Positions 28,779 through 41,842 are shown, counted from the first letter of the stretch. The stretch: DNA of 64,000 bases from Bacillus multifaciens (GCF_030756675.1 NZ_JAVBXD010000021.1:16941-80940), one strand, 5' to 3'. Numbers and translations: made by a program. The notes: generated by a model from the letters alone, not told the origin.

Positions 28779-29963
28779 ATGAACAAAAAATCAATTCGTG
28801 ACGTAGATTTAAAGGGTAAACGAGTATTTTGCCGCGTTGACTTCAACGTACCAATGAAAGAAGGCAAAATTACAGACGAGACTCGCATTCGCGCGGCTCT
28901 TCCTACAATTCAATATTTAGTAGAGCAAGGTGCGAAAGTGATTTTAGCAAGCCATTTAGGTCGTCCAAAAGGACAAGTAGTAGAAGAAATGCGTCTTACT
29001 CCAGTAGCTGCACGTTTAGGTGAGCTTCTTGGTAAAGACGTGAAAAAAGCGGACGAAGCATTCGGACCTGCTGTACAAGAAATGGTTGCAGCAATGAATG
29101 AAGGCGATGTATTAGTTCTTGAAAACGTACGTTTCTATGCGGGCGAAGAAAAGAACGATGCAGAACTTGCGAAAGAATTTGCAGCTCTTGCTGATATTTT
29201 CGTAAACGATGCATTCGGTGCGGCTCACCGTGCTCATGCTTCTACTGCAGGTATTGCAGATTACTTACCAGCAGTATCAGGTTTCTTAATGGAAAAAGAA
29301 TTAGAAGTACTAGGTAAAGCACTTTCTAATCCAGATCGTCCATTTACAGCAATCATCGGTGGTGCGAAAGTAAAAGATAAAATCGGTGTAATACGTCATC
29401 TACTTGATAAAGTTGATAACTTAATCATTGGCGGTGGACTTGCTTATACATTTGTAAAAGCACAAGGTCATGAAATCGGACAGTCTCTATGTGAAGACGA
29501 CAAAATTGAATTAGCAAAAGAGTTTATGCAACTTGCAAAAGAAAAAGGTGTAAACCTCTACATGCCAGTTGATTGCGTGGTTGCAGATGAGTTCTCTGAA
29601 ACTGCAAACCGACAAGTTGTGGATATCGATTCTATTCCTGCTGATTGGCAAAGTTTAGATATCGGACCGAAAACAAGTGCAATTTATGCAGATGTAATTA
29701 AAAACTCTAAGCTTGTTGTATGGAACGGACCAATGGGCGTATTCGAAATGGCTCCATATGCAGAAGGTACAAAAGCAGTAGGACAAGCATTAGCAGATGC
29801 AGAAGGTACATACTCTGTTATCGGCGGTGGTGACTCTGCAGCAGCTGTTGAAAAATTCGGTATGGCTGATAAAATGAGCCACATTTCTACTGGCGGCGGT
29901 GCGTCATTAGAATTTATGGAAGGTAAAGAACTTCCTGGTGTAGTTTGTCTTAACGACAAATAA
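28779..29963 (+). CDS. pgk: Phosphoglycerate kinase
   Basis: 394 residues; makes ATP and 3-phosphoglycerate from 1,3-bisphosphoglycerate. Signature RVDFNVPM near residue 20, [18 protein letters not shown], and the nucleotide-binding [15 protein letters not shown] and [13 protein letters not shown] near the C-terminus. ATG behind GTCGGAGGG. Third enzyme in the operon. Confidence 0.97.
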   Translation: MNKKSIRDVDLKGKRVFCRVDFNVPMKEGKITDETRIRAALPTIQYLVEQGAKVILASHLGRPKGQVVEEMRLTPVAARLGELLGKDVKKADEAFGPAVQEMVAAMNEGDVLVLENVRFYAGEEKNDAELAKEFAALADIFVNDAFGAAHRAHASTAGIADYLPAVSGFLMEKELEVLGKALSNPDRPFTAIIGGAKVKDKIGVIRHLLDKVDNLIIGGGLAYTFVKAQGHEIGQSLCEDDKIELAKEFMQLAKEKGVNLYMPVDCVVADEFSETANRQVVDIDSIPADWQSLDIGPKTSAIYADVIKNSKLVVWNGPMGVFEMAPYAEGTKAVGQALADAEGTYSVIGGGDSAAAVEKFGMADKMSHISTGGGASLEFMEGKELPGVVCLNDK

Positions 29964-29967
29964 TTAG

Positions 29968-32276
<2,309 letters not shown>

Positions 32277-32288
32277 TTACACATATAA

Positions 32289-33596
<1,308 letters not shown>

Positions 33597-33625
33597 TTTC
33601 TGTAAGGTAGAATAGTATTGCTTTT

Positions 33626-33674
33626 AACCTCCTATAATTGTGGAATATCCACAGTTATAGGAGGTTTTTTATTT
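33626..33674 (+). terminator. Terminator of the glycolytic operon
   Basis: AACCTCCTATAA TTGTGGA ata TCCACAG TTATAGGAGGTT then TTTTATTT; a near-perfect 19-bp stem. Confidence 0.95.
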
Positions 33675-33707
33675 ATATATAGAAACCGCTGAAAAATGAA
33701 AAAACAC

Positions 33708-33736
33708 TTGGCAATGAGTTCAATTTCAGATATAAC
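33708..33736 (+). promoter_or_regulatory. Sigma-A promoter of the lipoprotein gene
   Basis: TTGGCA (33708) and TATAAC (33731) with a 17-bp spacer, 32 bases before the ATG. Confidence 0.65.
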
Positions 33737-33768
33737 TAAGAGTAAAGTTGATAATGGAGGAAGGTTTT

Positions 33769-34542
33769 ATGAAAAAAATTATTGCGGTTTCCAGTTTTGT
33801 ACTTCTTATAGGAGCAGGATGTAGCAGTGAAAAAACTGTAAAGACTGATGAGCCTAAAACAGTAGCAGTACAAAAAGAGAAAGAGAAAGCTAAAGAACTA
33901 ACAGCAAAAGATATTTTTACGAAGGCTACTGATCAATTCAAAAAAGAAGAACATGTTACAATGACCGGTGATTTGAATACGAAGGTCGCTAATATGTCAC
34001 AACATACGAAAATTAAAGCGCAGATTGAGCCGAATAAAGGAAATTCCCGAACTGAAATGAATTTGAACGGGACAGATCTTGTTATTCTTGAAGTAGGAGA
34101 GAAGATTGCTGCTGAAGTAAAAGATCCAAACTCAGGAAAGCTTATTCCGGTTCCGGTAGATAAATTAAATCAAGTAAACGCGAATGATTTCAAAACAGCT
34201 AAAAATACGATAGAAGAACTTGAGAAAACATTACAACTGACAGATAAAGTGAAAGTGGAGAAAGACGGAGATAAATATAAACTTTCATTTCAGTTAAACG
34301 GACAAGAAGCAAAGGACTATTTAATCAGTGTGAATGAAAATGCGAAAAGCACACTTGAACGCGAAGGTGCAACTGTTGATTCACTGCATGCAGAGTATGT
34401 CATTACAAAAGAATTTAAAGTTGAATCTATTAAGACAAATGCTGAGATGAAAGCGGGTAAAGACACTATTCAAATTACAGGAGATACAAAAATTTCTTAT
34501 GATGAGAAGTTCAATCCGATTCAATTACCAGAAGGGAACTAA
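33769..34542 (+). CDS. Secreted lipoprotein, DUF6612-like
   Basis: 257 residues from the ATG at 33769 behind TGGAGGAAGG; the frame start at 33748 is rejected. Signal peptide with lipobox LIGAGC (Cys about 19), a charged linker, then an LppX/LolA-like beta-rich domain (MTGDLNTKVANMSQHTKIKAQIEP; VVILEVGEK-like strands; TAKNTIEELEKTLQL). Related lipoproteins are common in B. cereus; function unknown. Stands alone between two terminators. Confidence 0.8.
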   Translation: MKKIIAVSSFVLLIGAGCSSEKTVKTDEPKTVAVQKEKEKAKELTAKDIFTKATDQFKKEEHVTMTGDLNTKVANMSQHTKIKAQIEPNKGNSRTEMNLNGTDLVILEVGEKIAAEVKDPNSGKLIPVPVDKLNQVNANDFKTAKNTIEELEKTLQLTDKVKVEKDGDKYKLSFQLNGQEAKDYLISVNENAKSTLEREGATVDSLHAEYVITKEFKVESIKTNAEMKAGKDTIQITGDTKISYDEKFNPIQLPEGN

Positions 34543-34556
34543 TAGAATTTCTTTCG

Positions 34557-34595
34557 AAAAAACAATTGCGAAGTGAAGCAATTGTTTTTTTTTTG
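34557..34595 (+). terminator. Terminator of the lipoprotein gene
   Basis: AAAAAACAATTGC gaagtga AGCAATTGTTTTTTTTTT (stem about 12 bp). Confidence 0.92.
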
Positions 34596-34685
34596 TGACA
34601 CTCGAAAATTTTGAAAATATAAACTTTAGATGCCGATTAAAAATAAAAAATGCTCATTTCGTCTACAAATACAGTAAAGATAAGA

Positions 34686-34700
34686 ATGAAAGCGCATACC
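34686..34700 (+). promoter_or_regulatory. Candidate cre (CcpA) site upstream of cidA
   Basis: ATGAAAGCGCATACC matches the cre consensus WTGNAANCGNWNNCW at 14 of 15 positions (last base differs). It lies 105 bases before the cidA start. Single match by eye, so moderate confidence. Confidence 0.5.
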
Positions 34701-34805
34701 ACATTGTGCTTTATTTGTCAATTATATAAATTGCAGGTTTTGCCAATCTGTACTATGATAAATATAAAAGATGTCAAGAATTGCATAATGAAGGATGATA
34801 GACAG

Positions 34806-35174
34806 ATGAAATTCACAAAAATTATTATCCAAGTAGCAGCACTTTATATATTTTATATGATTGGAGCGTGGATAGAAAGAGCGCTTCATCTTCCGGTTCC
34901 GGGAAGTTTAATAGGGATGTTTTTGTTATTTATATTGCTTGGTTTGAAAGTCCTTCCTGTGAAATGGTTTGATTTTGGAGCAGAAACATTGGTTGATCTT
35001 ATGCCATTTTTATTAATTCCTTCAATTATTGGTTTAATGAATTATGGTTCTTTTTTTGTGCATAAAGGTATTTCGCTATTACTTACTGTTGTCGTGAGTA
35101 CGTTTTTAATTATCGTTGCAGCAGGACATACAGGACAATACTTTGCGAATAGGAAGGAAAAAGAGATACAATGA
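34806..35174 (+). CDS. cidA: CidA/LrgA family holin-like membrane protein
   Basis: 122 residues from the ATG at 34806 (MKFTKII...); longer in-frame starts from 34650 add low-complexity sequence. Four hydrophobic helices with the family motif HLPVPGSLIGMFLLF and LVDLMPFLLIPSIIGLMNY. CidA/LrgA proteins act with CidB/LrgB as holin-like or pyruvate-facilitating complexes (B. subtilis PftAB and related). Overlaps cidB by 4 bases. A candidate cre site lies upstream. Confidence 0.87.
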   Translation: MKFTKIIIQVAALYIFYMIGAWIERALHLPVPGSLIGMFLLFILLGLKVLPVKWFDFGAETLVDLMPFLLIPSIIGLMNYGSFFVHKGISLLLTVVVSTFLIIVAAGHTGQYFANRKEKEIQ

Positions 35175-35860
35175 GTATAGTAATTGGAATTATTTGGATT
35201 ATATTAACAGTGTTATTATATCAATTTTCAAAGAAGATTTATGAGTGGTTTCCAACGCCGTTTACCATTCCCATGCTTGTAACAACAGCTTTGATGATTA
35301 TATTGTTAGTTGTATGTGATATACCGTATCAACAATATATGCAAAGTGGTGGGGGTTGGATTTCGAAATTGCTTGGACCCGGTGTAGTAGCGTTTGCAAT
35401 CCCGCTTTATAACCAACGCGACGTTTTGAAGAAATATATTGTACCAATTGCTGGCGGTGTATTGGTAGGAACAATCGTTGCCATTACAAGTGATATGATC
35501 ATTGCAACTGTTATGGGAACGGATAAAAGTTTAATTTTATCTTCCTTACCGAAGTCAGTAACGATGCCAGTAGCGATGAGTGTGTCAGAAGAAGTTGGCG
35601 GTGTACCATCGTTAACGGCCGCTTTCGTAGTAGTTGCCGGGATATCTGGAACGATTTCTGGTCCTTTTCTATTAAAATGGAGCAGAGTGACAAATTCTGT
35701 TGGAAGAGGAATTGGGTTTGGTTGTGCATCGCATATTATGGGCGTTATGCAGGCGATGAAAAACAATGAGAATGAAGGCGTAATTGGATCGGTAACGATG
35801 ACATTAACAGCAATCTTAACATGTTTACTAGGCCCGTTATTTGCAGCGTTTTTTATTTAA
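35171..35860 (+). CDS. cidB: CidB/LrgB family membrane protein
   Basis: 229 residues, about seven hydrophobic segments, LrgB family (FTIPMLVTTALMII, GPGVVAFAIPLYNQRDVLKK, SLPKSVTMPVAMSVSEEVGG, ASHIMGVMQAM). Partner of the CidA protein encoded just upstream (ATGA overlap). Known pairs modulate cell lysis or carry pyruvate; the location after the glycolytic operon and the cre site would fit pyruvate, but this is inference. Confidence 0.88.
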   Translation: MSIVIGIIWIILTVLLYQFSKKIYEWFPTPFTIPMLVTTALMIILLVVCDIPYQQYMQSGGGWISKLLGPGVVAFAIPLYNQRDVLKKYIVPIAGGVLVGTIVAITSDMIIATVMGTDKSLILSSLPKSVTMPVAMSVSEEVGGVPSLTAAFVVVAGISGTISGPFLLKWSRVTNSVGRGIGFGCASHIMGVMQAMKNNENEGVIGSVTMTLTAILTCLLGPLFAAFFI

Positions 35861-35952
35861 TCTGGTGAAGTATTAGGCGTATGAGACGCTCTCGCTTTTC
35901 CAATTCTTTTATGTTACATTTAAAGTAATTGAAACTTTAGGAGGCATGTAAA

Positions 35953-36186
35953 GTGCATACGTTTTTATCAGTTTTACTTATTATTGTATCGCTGTTATTA
36001 ATTGTACTTGTATTAATGCAATCTAGTAAGAGTGCTGGTTTATCCGGTGCAATTTCTGGCGGCGCGGAGCAATTATTCGGCAAGCAAAAGGCACGTGGAG
36101 TAGAGGCTGTATTAAACCGCATTACAATTGTTCTTGCTGTATTATTCTTCGTGTTAACATTTGCTGTTACGTATTTACAAGTATAA
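35953..36186 (+). CDS. secG: Preprotein translocase subunit SecG
   Basis: 77 residues: two membrane helices (about 3-22 and 52-74) around the conserved loop [24 protein letters not shown]. Accessory subunit of SecYEG. Start GTG at 35953 (VHTFLSVLL), 9 bases after AGGAGG. Precedes the carboxylesterase and rnr as in B. subtilis secG-yvaK-rnr. Confidence 0.94.
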   Translation: MHTFLSVLLIIVSLLLIVLVLMQSSKSAGLSGAISGGAEQLFGKQKARGVEAVLNRITIVLAVLFFVLTFAVTYLQV

Positions 36187-36187
36187 C

Positions 36188-36227
36188 TAAAAAAGATTCG
36201 CCTTTTTGGGTGGAATCTTTTTTTATT
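36188..36227 (+). terminator. Terminator of secG
   Basis: AAAAAAGATTCGCC ttttt GGGTGGAATCTTTTTTT. Confidence 0.9.
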
Positions 36228-36301
36228 TCTCCAGAGAAAATTTCTGATTAGATTATGGAAAAGAAACTATGTTACACTATGAATAGACAATATATAAATA
36301 C

Positions 36302-36476
36302 AAATTAAAAAACGACATAAAAACCTCTTTTCTTTTTAGGGGAGGACGAGAGCATCTGGCCATGCATGGAAGCGGTCAGTGCCTTTTTCTGCCACGTGCC
36401 AGGTTTAAAACAAAAGGAGAAAGCAAGTAGCGGTCATGTTGTATTGTGCACGGCAGCGATTTATGTGTCGGAAAAT
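36302..36476 (+). repeat. Dispersed repeat family B, copy 4
   Basis: AAATTAAAAAACGACATAAA start (matches the inverted end near 2210), then CATGGAAGCGGTCAGTGCC, TTTTTCTGCCACGTGCCAGG, and TGTTGTATTGTGCACGGCAG. This is the most complete copy in the window and fills the secG-carboxylesterase gap. Confidence 0.8.
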
Positions 36477-36530
36477 TAAAATGGACATATATATGAAGAT
36501 TACATTATAGGAAGAGAAGGAGATCGTGAA

Positions 36531-37271
36531 ATGAAACTAGCATCCCCAAAACCATTTACATTTGAAGCGGGAGAACGTGCAGTTTTACTATTACATGGTT
36601 TTACAGGAAATTCTGCTGATGTTCGTATGCTTGGACGTTATTTAGAGACAAAAGGCTACACATGTCATGCCCCGATTTATAAAGGTCATGGTGTACCACC
36701 AGAGCAGCTTGTGCACACTGGTCCAGAAGACTGGTGGAAAGATGTAATGGAAGCATATCAACATTTAAAAGATAAAGGATATGAAAAGATTGCAGCTGTT
36801 GGCTTGTCGCTTGGCGGTGTCTTTTCATTAAAACTTGCTTATACAATGCCGATTATCGGAGTGGTACCAATGTGTGCCCCAATGTACATTAAAAGCGAAG
36901 AAACAATGTACCAAGGTATACTAGCGTACGCACGCGAATATAAAAAGCGTGAGCGTAAATCACCAGAGAAGATTGAAGAAGAGATGTTTGCGTTTAAACA
37001 AACACCGATGAACACATTAAGAGCACTGCAAGAGTTAATTCGCGATGTGCGCAATAACATTGATATGATTTACGCACCAACGTTTGTTGTGCAAGCGCGC
37101 CATGACGAAATGATTAATACAGATAGCGCAAATATTATTTATAATGGAGTAGAATCAAATGTAAAAGAAATTAAGTGGTACGAAGATTCTACACATGTAA
37201 TTACGCTTGATAAGCAGCGTGATGAGCTGCATGAAGATGTATATAACTTCTTGGAGCAACTAGACTGGTAA
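36531..37271 (+). CDS. est: Carboxylesterase, Est30/YvaK type
   Basis: 246-residue alpha/beta hydrolase. Oxyanion-hole HGFTGNS at the N-terminus, nucleophile Ser in GLSLGG (about residue 94), Asp in VQARHDEMI (about 193), and His in DSTHVITLD (about 223), matching the Geobacillus Est30 triad. Hydrolyses short-chain esters; natural substrate unknown. Start ATG behind AGAAGGAGATCG. Lies between secG and rnr as in B. subtilis (yvaK). Confidence 0.92.
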   Translation: MKLASPKPFTFEAGERAVLLLHGFTGNSADVRMLGRYLETKGYTCHAPIYKGHGVPPEQLVHTGPEDWWKDVMEAYQHLKDKGYEKIAAVGLSLGGVFSLKLAYTMPIIGVVPMCAPMYIKSEETMYQGILAYAREYKKRERKSPEKIEEEMFAFKQTPMNTLRALQELIRDVRNNIDMIYAPTFVVQARHDEMINTDSANIIYNGVESNVKEIKWYEDSTHVITLDKQRDELHEDVYNFLEQLDW

Positions 37272-37292
37272 GATCTAGTTGCCTCTTTTTTA
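37254..37292 (+). terminator. Terminator overlapping the carboxylesterase stop codon
   Basis: GAGCAACTAGA ctggtaaga TCTAGTTGCCTC then TTTTTT. The left arm is inside the last codons, so the terminator constrains the protein C-terminus. Confidence 0.85.
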
Positions 37293-37302
37293 ACTATGTA
37301 AT

Positions 37303-37560
37303 AATTAAAAAACCTTTTCTTTTTAGGGTTGGCGAGAGGGACTGGCGATGCGTAGGAGCGGTCAGTGCCTGTTTGTGCCACGTGCGAGGTTAAAACAAAT
37401 GGATGAAATGAGTGAGGATTACTTTTTGTTTATATGGCAGGAAGTTATATGCTAAAAACCGAATCCACAAACCCTTTTCTTTTGGGGGTTGGCGAGAGCA
37501 GGTTCCTATATGTTGAAGCATCAAAATGGATGTATATAGGACAACATCATTTATATATGG
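37303..37560 (+). repeat. Dispersed repeat family B, copies 5 and 6 (tandem, second partial)
   Basis: 37303-37455 carries AACCTTTTCTTTTTAGGG, GGACTGGCGATGCGTAGGAG, CGGTCAGTGCCTGTTTGTGCC. 37463-37510 restarts with ACCCTTTTCTTTTGGGGGTTGGCGAGAG (split here for length) and then diverges. A minus-strand frame at 37139-37381 reads through the repeat and is not a gene. Confidence 0.7.
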
Positions 37561-37614
37561 TTATCTTTTCGGATACAATATAAAATACGAGGATTTAGAA
37601 GGAGGTTTTTGTAC

Positions 37615-39960
37615 TTGGAGGAAATGATTCAAGCAAATATCGATAAGTTGTTATCGTTTATGAAAGAAGAAGCATATAAACCGCTTACTGTGCAAGAGTT
37701 AGAAGAAGCGTTCGGTATTGAAGATGCAGCAGATTTTAAAGAGTTTGTGAAAGCACTTGTCATTATGGAGGAAAAAGGACTTGTTGTGCGAACAAGAAGT
37801 AATCGCTATGGTCTTCCAGAGAAAATGAATTTAGTGCGCGGCAAACTCATTGGACATGCCCGCGGCTTTGCATTTGTCGTACCAGAAGAAAAAGGGACAG
37901 ATGATATTTTCATACCGCCAACAGAATTAAAAGGCGCACTGCACGGTGATATAGTATTAGCGCGTATTAGTTCAGAGTCAAGCGGTTCGCGCAAGGAAGG
38001 GACAATTGTTCGTATTATAGAGCGCGGAACAAAAGAATTAGTTGGTACATATACAGAATCGAAAAACTTTGGCTTTGTGATTCCTGATAATAAACGCTGG
38101 ACGAGCGATATTTTCGTTCCAAAAAATGCTTCTATGGGTGCGGTAGAAGGGCATAAAGTTGTTGTTAAAATTACAAGCTATCCGCAAGATCGTTTAAGTG
38201 CAGAAGGAGAAGTTATTCAAGTTCTTGGTCATAAAAACGACCCGGGCGTTGATATTTTATCTGTTATTCATAAGCATAACTTACCGCTTGCATTCCCGGC
38301 AGATGCAATGGAGCATGCGAACAGTGTACCAGAAACAATTGATGAGAACGATTTACAAGGGCGCCGCGATTTACGAGATCAAACAATTGTTACAATCGAT
38401 GGTGCGGATGCCAAAGACTTAGATGATGCGGTTACAGTAACGAAGCTTGAGAACGGCAATTACAAGCTTGGTGTACACATTGCGGATGTAAGTCATTACG
38501 TGACAGAAGGCTCAGCTATTGACCGCGAGGCAGCTGAGCGTGGAACGAGTATTTATCTTGTAGACCGCGTAATCCCGATGATTCCGCATCGTTTATCTAA
38601 CGGCATTTGTTCATTAAATCCAAAGGTAGACCGCTTAACTTTATCTTGTGAAATGGAAATTAATGACCAAGGGGAAGTAGTGAAGCATGAAATTTTCCAA
38701 AGTGTGATTAAAACAGCGGAGCGTATGACGTACTCTGATGTGAAGCGCATTTTGGATGATGAAGATGAAGAATTAATGGCGCGTTATGAGCCATTAGTCC
38801 CAATGTTCCAAGAGATGGGGAAACTAGCTGCTATTTTACGTGAAAAGCGTATGCGCCGCGGAGCCATTGACTTTGACTTTAAAGAAGCGAAAGTACTAGT
38901 AGATGAAGAAGGTAAGCCAACAGATGTTGTATTGCGTGAGCGTTCTGTTGCTGAAAAGCTTATTGAAGAATTTATGCTAGTCGCAAACGAAACGGTTGCA
39001 GAGCATTTCCACTGGATGAACGTACCGTTTATGTACCGCGTTCACGAAGATCCGAAAGAAGATAAATTAGAGCGTTTCTTTGAGTTTATTACAAACTTTG
39101 GATATGCAGTAAAAGGCCGCGGAAACGAAGTGCATCCGCGTGCGCTGCAACAAATTATAGAAATGGTACAAGGTCAACCAGAAGAGGTTGTTATTTCAAC
39201 AGTTATGCTTCGTTCCATGAAGCAAGCACGCTACGATGCAGATAGTTTAGGGCACTTCGGTTTATCGACAGAGTTTTATACACATTTCACATCACCAATT
39301 CGTCGTTATCCAGATTTAATTGTGCACAGATTAATTCGCACGTATTTAATTAACGGAAAAGTGGACAGTGAAACACAAGCAAAATGGCGTGAAAACTTAC
39401 CGGATATTGCGGAGCATTCTTCTAATATGGAGCGCCGCGCTGTTGAAGCAGAGCGTGAAACAGATGAACTGAAAAAAGCAGAATATATGCTTGATAAAAT
39501 TGGTGAGGAATACGACGGAATCATTAGTTCTGTAACAAACTTCGGTTTATTCGTAGAACTTCCAAATACAATTGAAGGCCTTGTTCATGTTAGCTATTTA
39601 ACAGATGACTACTATCGCTATGATGAACGTCATTTTGCGATGATTGGCGAACGCACAGGTAATGTTTTCCGTATTGGTGATGAAATTACAATTCGCGTGA
39701 TTAACGTAAACAAAGATGAACGCGCGATTGACTTTGAAATTGTCGGTATGAAAGGCAGTGTGAAACGACAACGAAAAGATCGTCCTGTTGTCATTGAACA
39801 GCCGAAAGGAAATAGAAAAAAACGCGGCGACCGTGATAACAATCGCGGCGGACAAGAAAAAGACTCAAACCGCAACGGAAAACGAAATGGCAGCAAAAAG
39901 AACAAGCCATTCTTTGAAAATGCACCGAACTTTAAGAAGAAAAAGAAAAAACGTAAGTAA
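37615..39960 (+). CDS. rnr: Ribonuclease R
   Basis: 781 residues, 3'-5' exoribonuclease of the RNB family. Order: N-terminal helix-turn-helix (about 5-65), two cold-shock domains ([27 protein letters not shown]), RNB catalytic domain ([14 protein letters not shown] with metal-binding aspartates; [16 protein letters not shown]), S1 domain (about 640-715; [17 protein letters not shown]), and a Lys/Arg-rich tail. The TTG at 37615 is 9 bases after AAGGAGG; TTG 37609 is too close and ATG 37624 is an alternative. Works with SmpB-tmRNA, encoded next. Confidence 0.95.
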   Translation: MEEMIQANIDKLLSFMKEEAYKPLTVQELEEAFGIEDAADFKEFVKALVIMEEKGLVVRTRSNRYGLPEKMNLVRGKLIGHARGFAFVVPEEKGTDDIFIPPTELKGALHGDIVLARISSESSGSRKEGTIVRIIERGTKELVGTYTESKNFGFVIPDNKRWTSDIFVPKNASMGAVEGHKVVVKITSYPQDRLSAEGEVIQVLGHKNDPGVDILSVIHKHNLPLAFPADAMEHANSVPETIDENDLQGRRDLRDQTIVTIDGADAKDLDDAVTVTKLENGNYKLGVHIADVSHYVTEGSAIDREAAERGTSIYLVDRVIPMIPHRLSNGICSLNPKVDRLTLSCEMEINDQGEVVKHEIFQSVIKTAERMTYSDVKRILDDEDEELMARYEPLVPMFQEMGKLAAILREKRMRRGAIDFDFKEAKVLVDEEGKPTDVVLRERSVAEKLIEEFMLVANETVAEHFHWMNVPFMYRVHEDPKEDKLERFFEFITNFGYAVKGRGNEVHPRALQQIIEMVQGQPEEVVISTVMLRSMKQARYDADSLGHFGLSTEFYTHFTSPIRRYPDLIVHRLIRTYLINGKVDSETQAKWRENLPDIAEHSSNMERRAVEAERETDELKKAEYMLDKIGEEYDGIISSVTNFGLFVELPNTIEGLVHVSYLTDDYYRYDERHFAMIGERTGNVFRIGDEITIRVINVNKDERAIDFEIVGMKGSVKRQRKDRPVVIEQPKGNRKKRGDRDNNRGGQEKDSNRNGKRNGSKKNKPFFENAPNFKKKKKKRK

Positions 39961-39992
39961 GAAAGAAGCCATATATGGCTTCTTTCTTCATA
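39960..39992 (+). terminator. Terminator of rnr
   Basis: GAAAGAAGCCATATATGGCTTCTTTCTTC, a perfect 14-bp self-complementary stem beginning at the stop codon. Confidence 0.85.
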
Positions 39993-40033
39993 TTTTGCTA
40001 CAATAGTACAAATGAAGGGAGGCAAAGATAGAG

Positions 40034-40501
40034 ATGCCAAAAGGTCAAGGAAAAGTCATTGCACAAAATAAAAAAGCATTCCATGATTATTTTATTGAAG
40101 AAACATATGAAGCAGGTCTTGTCCTTCAAGGAACAGAAATTAAGGCGATTCGTGCAGGTCGTGTAAACTTAAAAGATGCTTTTGCACGTGTGCAAAATGG
40201 TGAAGTATGGGTACATAATATGCACATTAGTCCGTATGAACAAGGAAATCGGTTTAACCATGAGCCGCTTCGTACAAGAAAGCTACTTCTTCACAAAAAA
40301 GAAATTTTAAAGCTAATTGGATATACGAAAGAAACAGGTTATACGCTTGTACCGCTTAAAATTTATTTGAAAAATGGATTTGCGAAAATGGCACTTGGTT
40401 TAGGTAAAGGTAAAAAACAATACGACAAACGCCATGATTTAAAAGAAAAAGAAGCAAAACGTGAAATTGCACGTGTATTCCGCGATCGTCAAAAAATGTA
40501 A
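40034..40501 (+). CDS. smpB: SsrA-binding protein
   Basis: 155 residues, OB-fold tmRNA partner for trans-translation. Motifs [13 protein letters not shown] (beta barrel), [10 protein letters not shown], and the C-terminal basic tail [20 protein letters not shown] that inserts in the decoding centre. ATG start behind AAGGGAGG. Immediately upstream of ssrA, as usual in bacilli. Confidence 0.97.
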   Translation: MPKGQGKVIAQNKKAFHDYFIEETYEAGLVLQGTEIKAIRAGRVNLKDAFARVQNGEVWVHNMHISPYEQGNRFNHEPLRTRKLLLHKKEILKLIGYTKETGYTLVPLKIYLKNGFAKMALGLGKGKKQYDKRHDLKEKEAKREIARVFRDRQKM

Positions 40502-40516
40502 TACAGAAATTTACAA

Positions 40517-40544
40517 TTGCAAAATGGCGATCGTGTGCTATAAT
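40517..40544 (+). promoter_or_regulatory. Putative ssrA promoter
   Basis: TTGCAA and TATAAT with a 16-bp spacer in the smpB-ssrA gap; transcript would carry a ~75-nt 5' leader removed by processing. Confidence 0.55.
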
Positions 40545-40628
40545 AACAAATGTAAGGCCAGTTGAACATTGAAAAACAGCTCAATAGTAGCTATCACGAA
40601 TATACTTCGTATGCTCCATTTCTTATAT

Positions 40629-40990
40629 GGGGACGTTACGGATTCGACAGGGGTAGTTCGAGCTTAGGTTGCGAGTCGAGGGGATCGGCCTCGTTAAAAC
40701 GTCAAAGCCTATAACTGGCAAACAACAAAACAACTTCGCTTTAGCTGCTTAATAACAGCTTTTAGCGGTTCGCCCCTCCATCGCCCATGTGGTAGGGTAG
40801 CGGACTCACTCTAAGTGGGCTACGCCGGAGTTCACCGTCTGAGGACAAAGGAAGAGAACAACCAGACTAGCAATTCGGAAGCCTGTCGATAGGCTGAAGG
40901 ATTTGCGAAATGCTAATATATCGACTACACTCGTAGAAGCTTAAGTGCCGATACTTTTGGACGTGGGTTCGACTCCCACCGTCTCCACCA
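40629..40990 (+). ncRNA. ssrA: tmRNA (SsrA)
   Basis: 362 nt from GGGGACGTTACGGATTCGAC to the encoded CCA (GTCTCCACCA). The 5' and 3' ends pair to form the tRNA-like acceptor (GGGGAC/GTCTCC), and the T arm GTGGGTTCGACTCCCAC is seen. The tag frame starts at GGC 40717 and encodes GKQQNNFALAA before tandem TAA stops (40750). The terminator follows at once. This RNA gene is the anchor for the Tn7-like insertions downstream. Confidence 0.98.
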
Positions 40991-41018
40991 ATACATATTT
41001 GGTGGTTTTTTTATTTTT
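40985..41018 (+). terminator. ssrA terminator (target of Tn7-like insertion)
   Basis: CCACCAA tacatat TTGGTGG followed by TTTTTTTATTTTTT. Its left arm uses the last tmRNA bases, and the transposon begins directly after the second T-run, leaving the terminator intact. Confidence 0.9.
41014..41018. repeat. Target-site duplication (ssrA side): TTTTT
   Basis: TTTTT directly before the transposon end at 41019. The same five bases follow the opposite end at 59401-59405. Five-base duplications are the Tn7 rule. Because it is homopolymeric, the match alone would be weak; combined with the ends it is convincing. Confidence 0.75.
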
Positions 41019-41090
41019 TGTGATTTGAAGCATAAATCTTCCGTTTAGGAAGACTTATGCTTCTTTTTGTTTTTGGAAGACTTATGCTTC
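41019..41090 (+). repeat. ssrA-proximal transposon end with three 16-bp sites
   Basis: Terminal TGTGATTT, then site 1 inverted (41027-41042, GAAGCATAAATCTTCC), 5-nt gap, site 2 (41048-41063, GGAAGACTTATGCTTC), 11-nt gap, site 3 (41075-41090, GGAAGACTTATGCTTC). The same 5/11-nt spacing recurs in the end at 59407. Sites 1 and 2 are face to face and can form a hairpin. Confidence 0.9.
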
Positions 41091-41375
41091 TTTCACTTGG
41101 GTTGGTATATTAGCTTTTTATTACAAAGTCAAAAACTTTATTATCAGTTTTCAAAAGAGTGTTACTATTTACTTTCCAAAAAAAGGATCATTAATTGACA
41201 CTCAATTAACAATCTTTTATCTAAATGTAGTTTTTGAAAAAAGTTTGATTATAATTCACTTAGAATTCTTTAATCGAAAAGGTATAAAACGGTGCAATTT
41301 TTTTGAAAACAATATAACTTTCTTTAAAACGGTACATCTTTTTTAGGAACAGTGCGACTTTATTTCAAAGTTACA
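41091..41375. other. AT-rich left arm without recognisable gene
   Basis: Between the end sites and the resolvase fragments nothing coding is seen. The stretch contains two AAAACGGT(G/A)CA... direct-repeat-like lines near 41286 and 41336 (AAAACGGTGCAATTTTTTTG; AAAACGGTACATCTTTTTT). Confidence 0.4.
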
Positions 41376-41447
41376 TGAGCCTGTCGTCGTTTGCTTTCTG
41401 TTTGTTCCTTTTCCGCAACTATAACCATAAGTTGAAGAACTCCTTTC
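41376..41447 (-). pseudogene. Serine-resolvase fragment
   Basis: Minus-strand translation GVLQLMVIVAEKEQTESKRR followed by QAHVTLK is the catalytic-domain helix-E region of a small serine recombinase. The DNA is ~85% identical to 41733-41805, part of the longer resolvase remnant. No intact frame around it. Confidence 0.65.
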
Positions 41448-41527
41448 TTGTAACTTTAGGAGATAATTTGCGCAGTTTTTAAATGGTAATTTGCATATAG
41501 ATAAAAAAAACTAAAAAAGGGGTTAGA
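41448..41527 (-). repeat. 80-bp direct repeat, copy 1
   Basis: TTGTAACTTTAGGAGATAAT... through GGTTAGAT; matches 47893-47974 at roughly 85% of positions, same orientation. Copy 1 is the 3' flank of the resolvase remnant. Confidence 0.75.
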
Positions 41528-41805
41528 TTCCTTTCTCAAGTTCTTTTTTGAGGCGATAAACGGTTGGGCTTGTCACACCATTTTTTTCAGCATTCTTTTT
41601 TATAAGTAATCCTGATTTTAGCATTTGGATGATTTAATAATAAACAGCTTATTTCTGAGGATTTCTCGCAGCTGGTCCATAAAAGATTGGTCGTCCTTGA
41701 TACCCCCCTTTTTTTTCGCGATTTTTATTCCCTGAGCCTGTCATCGTTTGCTTTCTATTCGTTCCTTTTCCGCAATCATAGTCAAAAGTTGAAGAACTCC
41801 TTTCT
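41523..41805 (-). pseudogene. Serine-resolvase C-terminal remnant
   Basis: Reading the minus strand from 41805: GVLQLLTMIAEKERIESKR, a stop, QAQGIKIAKK, a frameshift in an A/G run, GGYQGRPIFYG, further stops, then a C-terminal helix-turn-helix SGLLIKKNAEKNGVTSPTVY and RLKKELEKGI before TAA (41523). This is the order helix E-linker-HTH of Tn3-family resolvases. At least three stops and a frameshift make it dead. It is followed by an ~80-base flank that also occurs at 47893-47974. Confidence 0.75.
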
Positions 41806-41842
41806 AACCTAAATATTTCTTAGTTATTGGTTTTATAATATA

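Noticed and set aside
34650-34805. N-terminal extension of cidA
   Set aside because: Would cover the candidate cre site; the family start fits the ATG at 34806.
37139-37381. 80-codon minus-strand frame
   Set aside because: Overlaps the carboxylesterase gene and a family B repeat.
41019-41090. Repeated 16-bp units at the transposon ends as a possible CRISPR array
   Set aside because: Units are inverted as well as direct, spacers are 5 and 11 nt and conserved between elements, and no cas genes are present; they fit transposase-binding sites.
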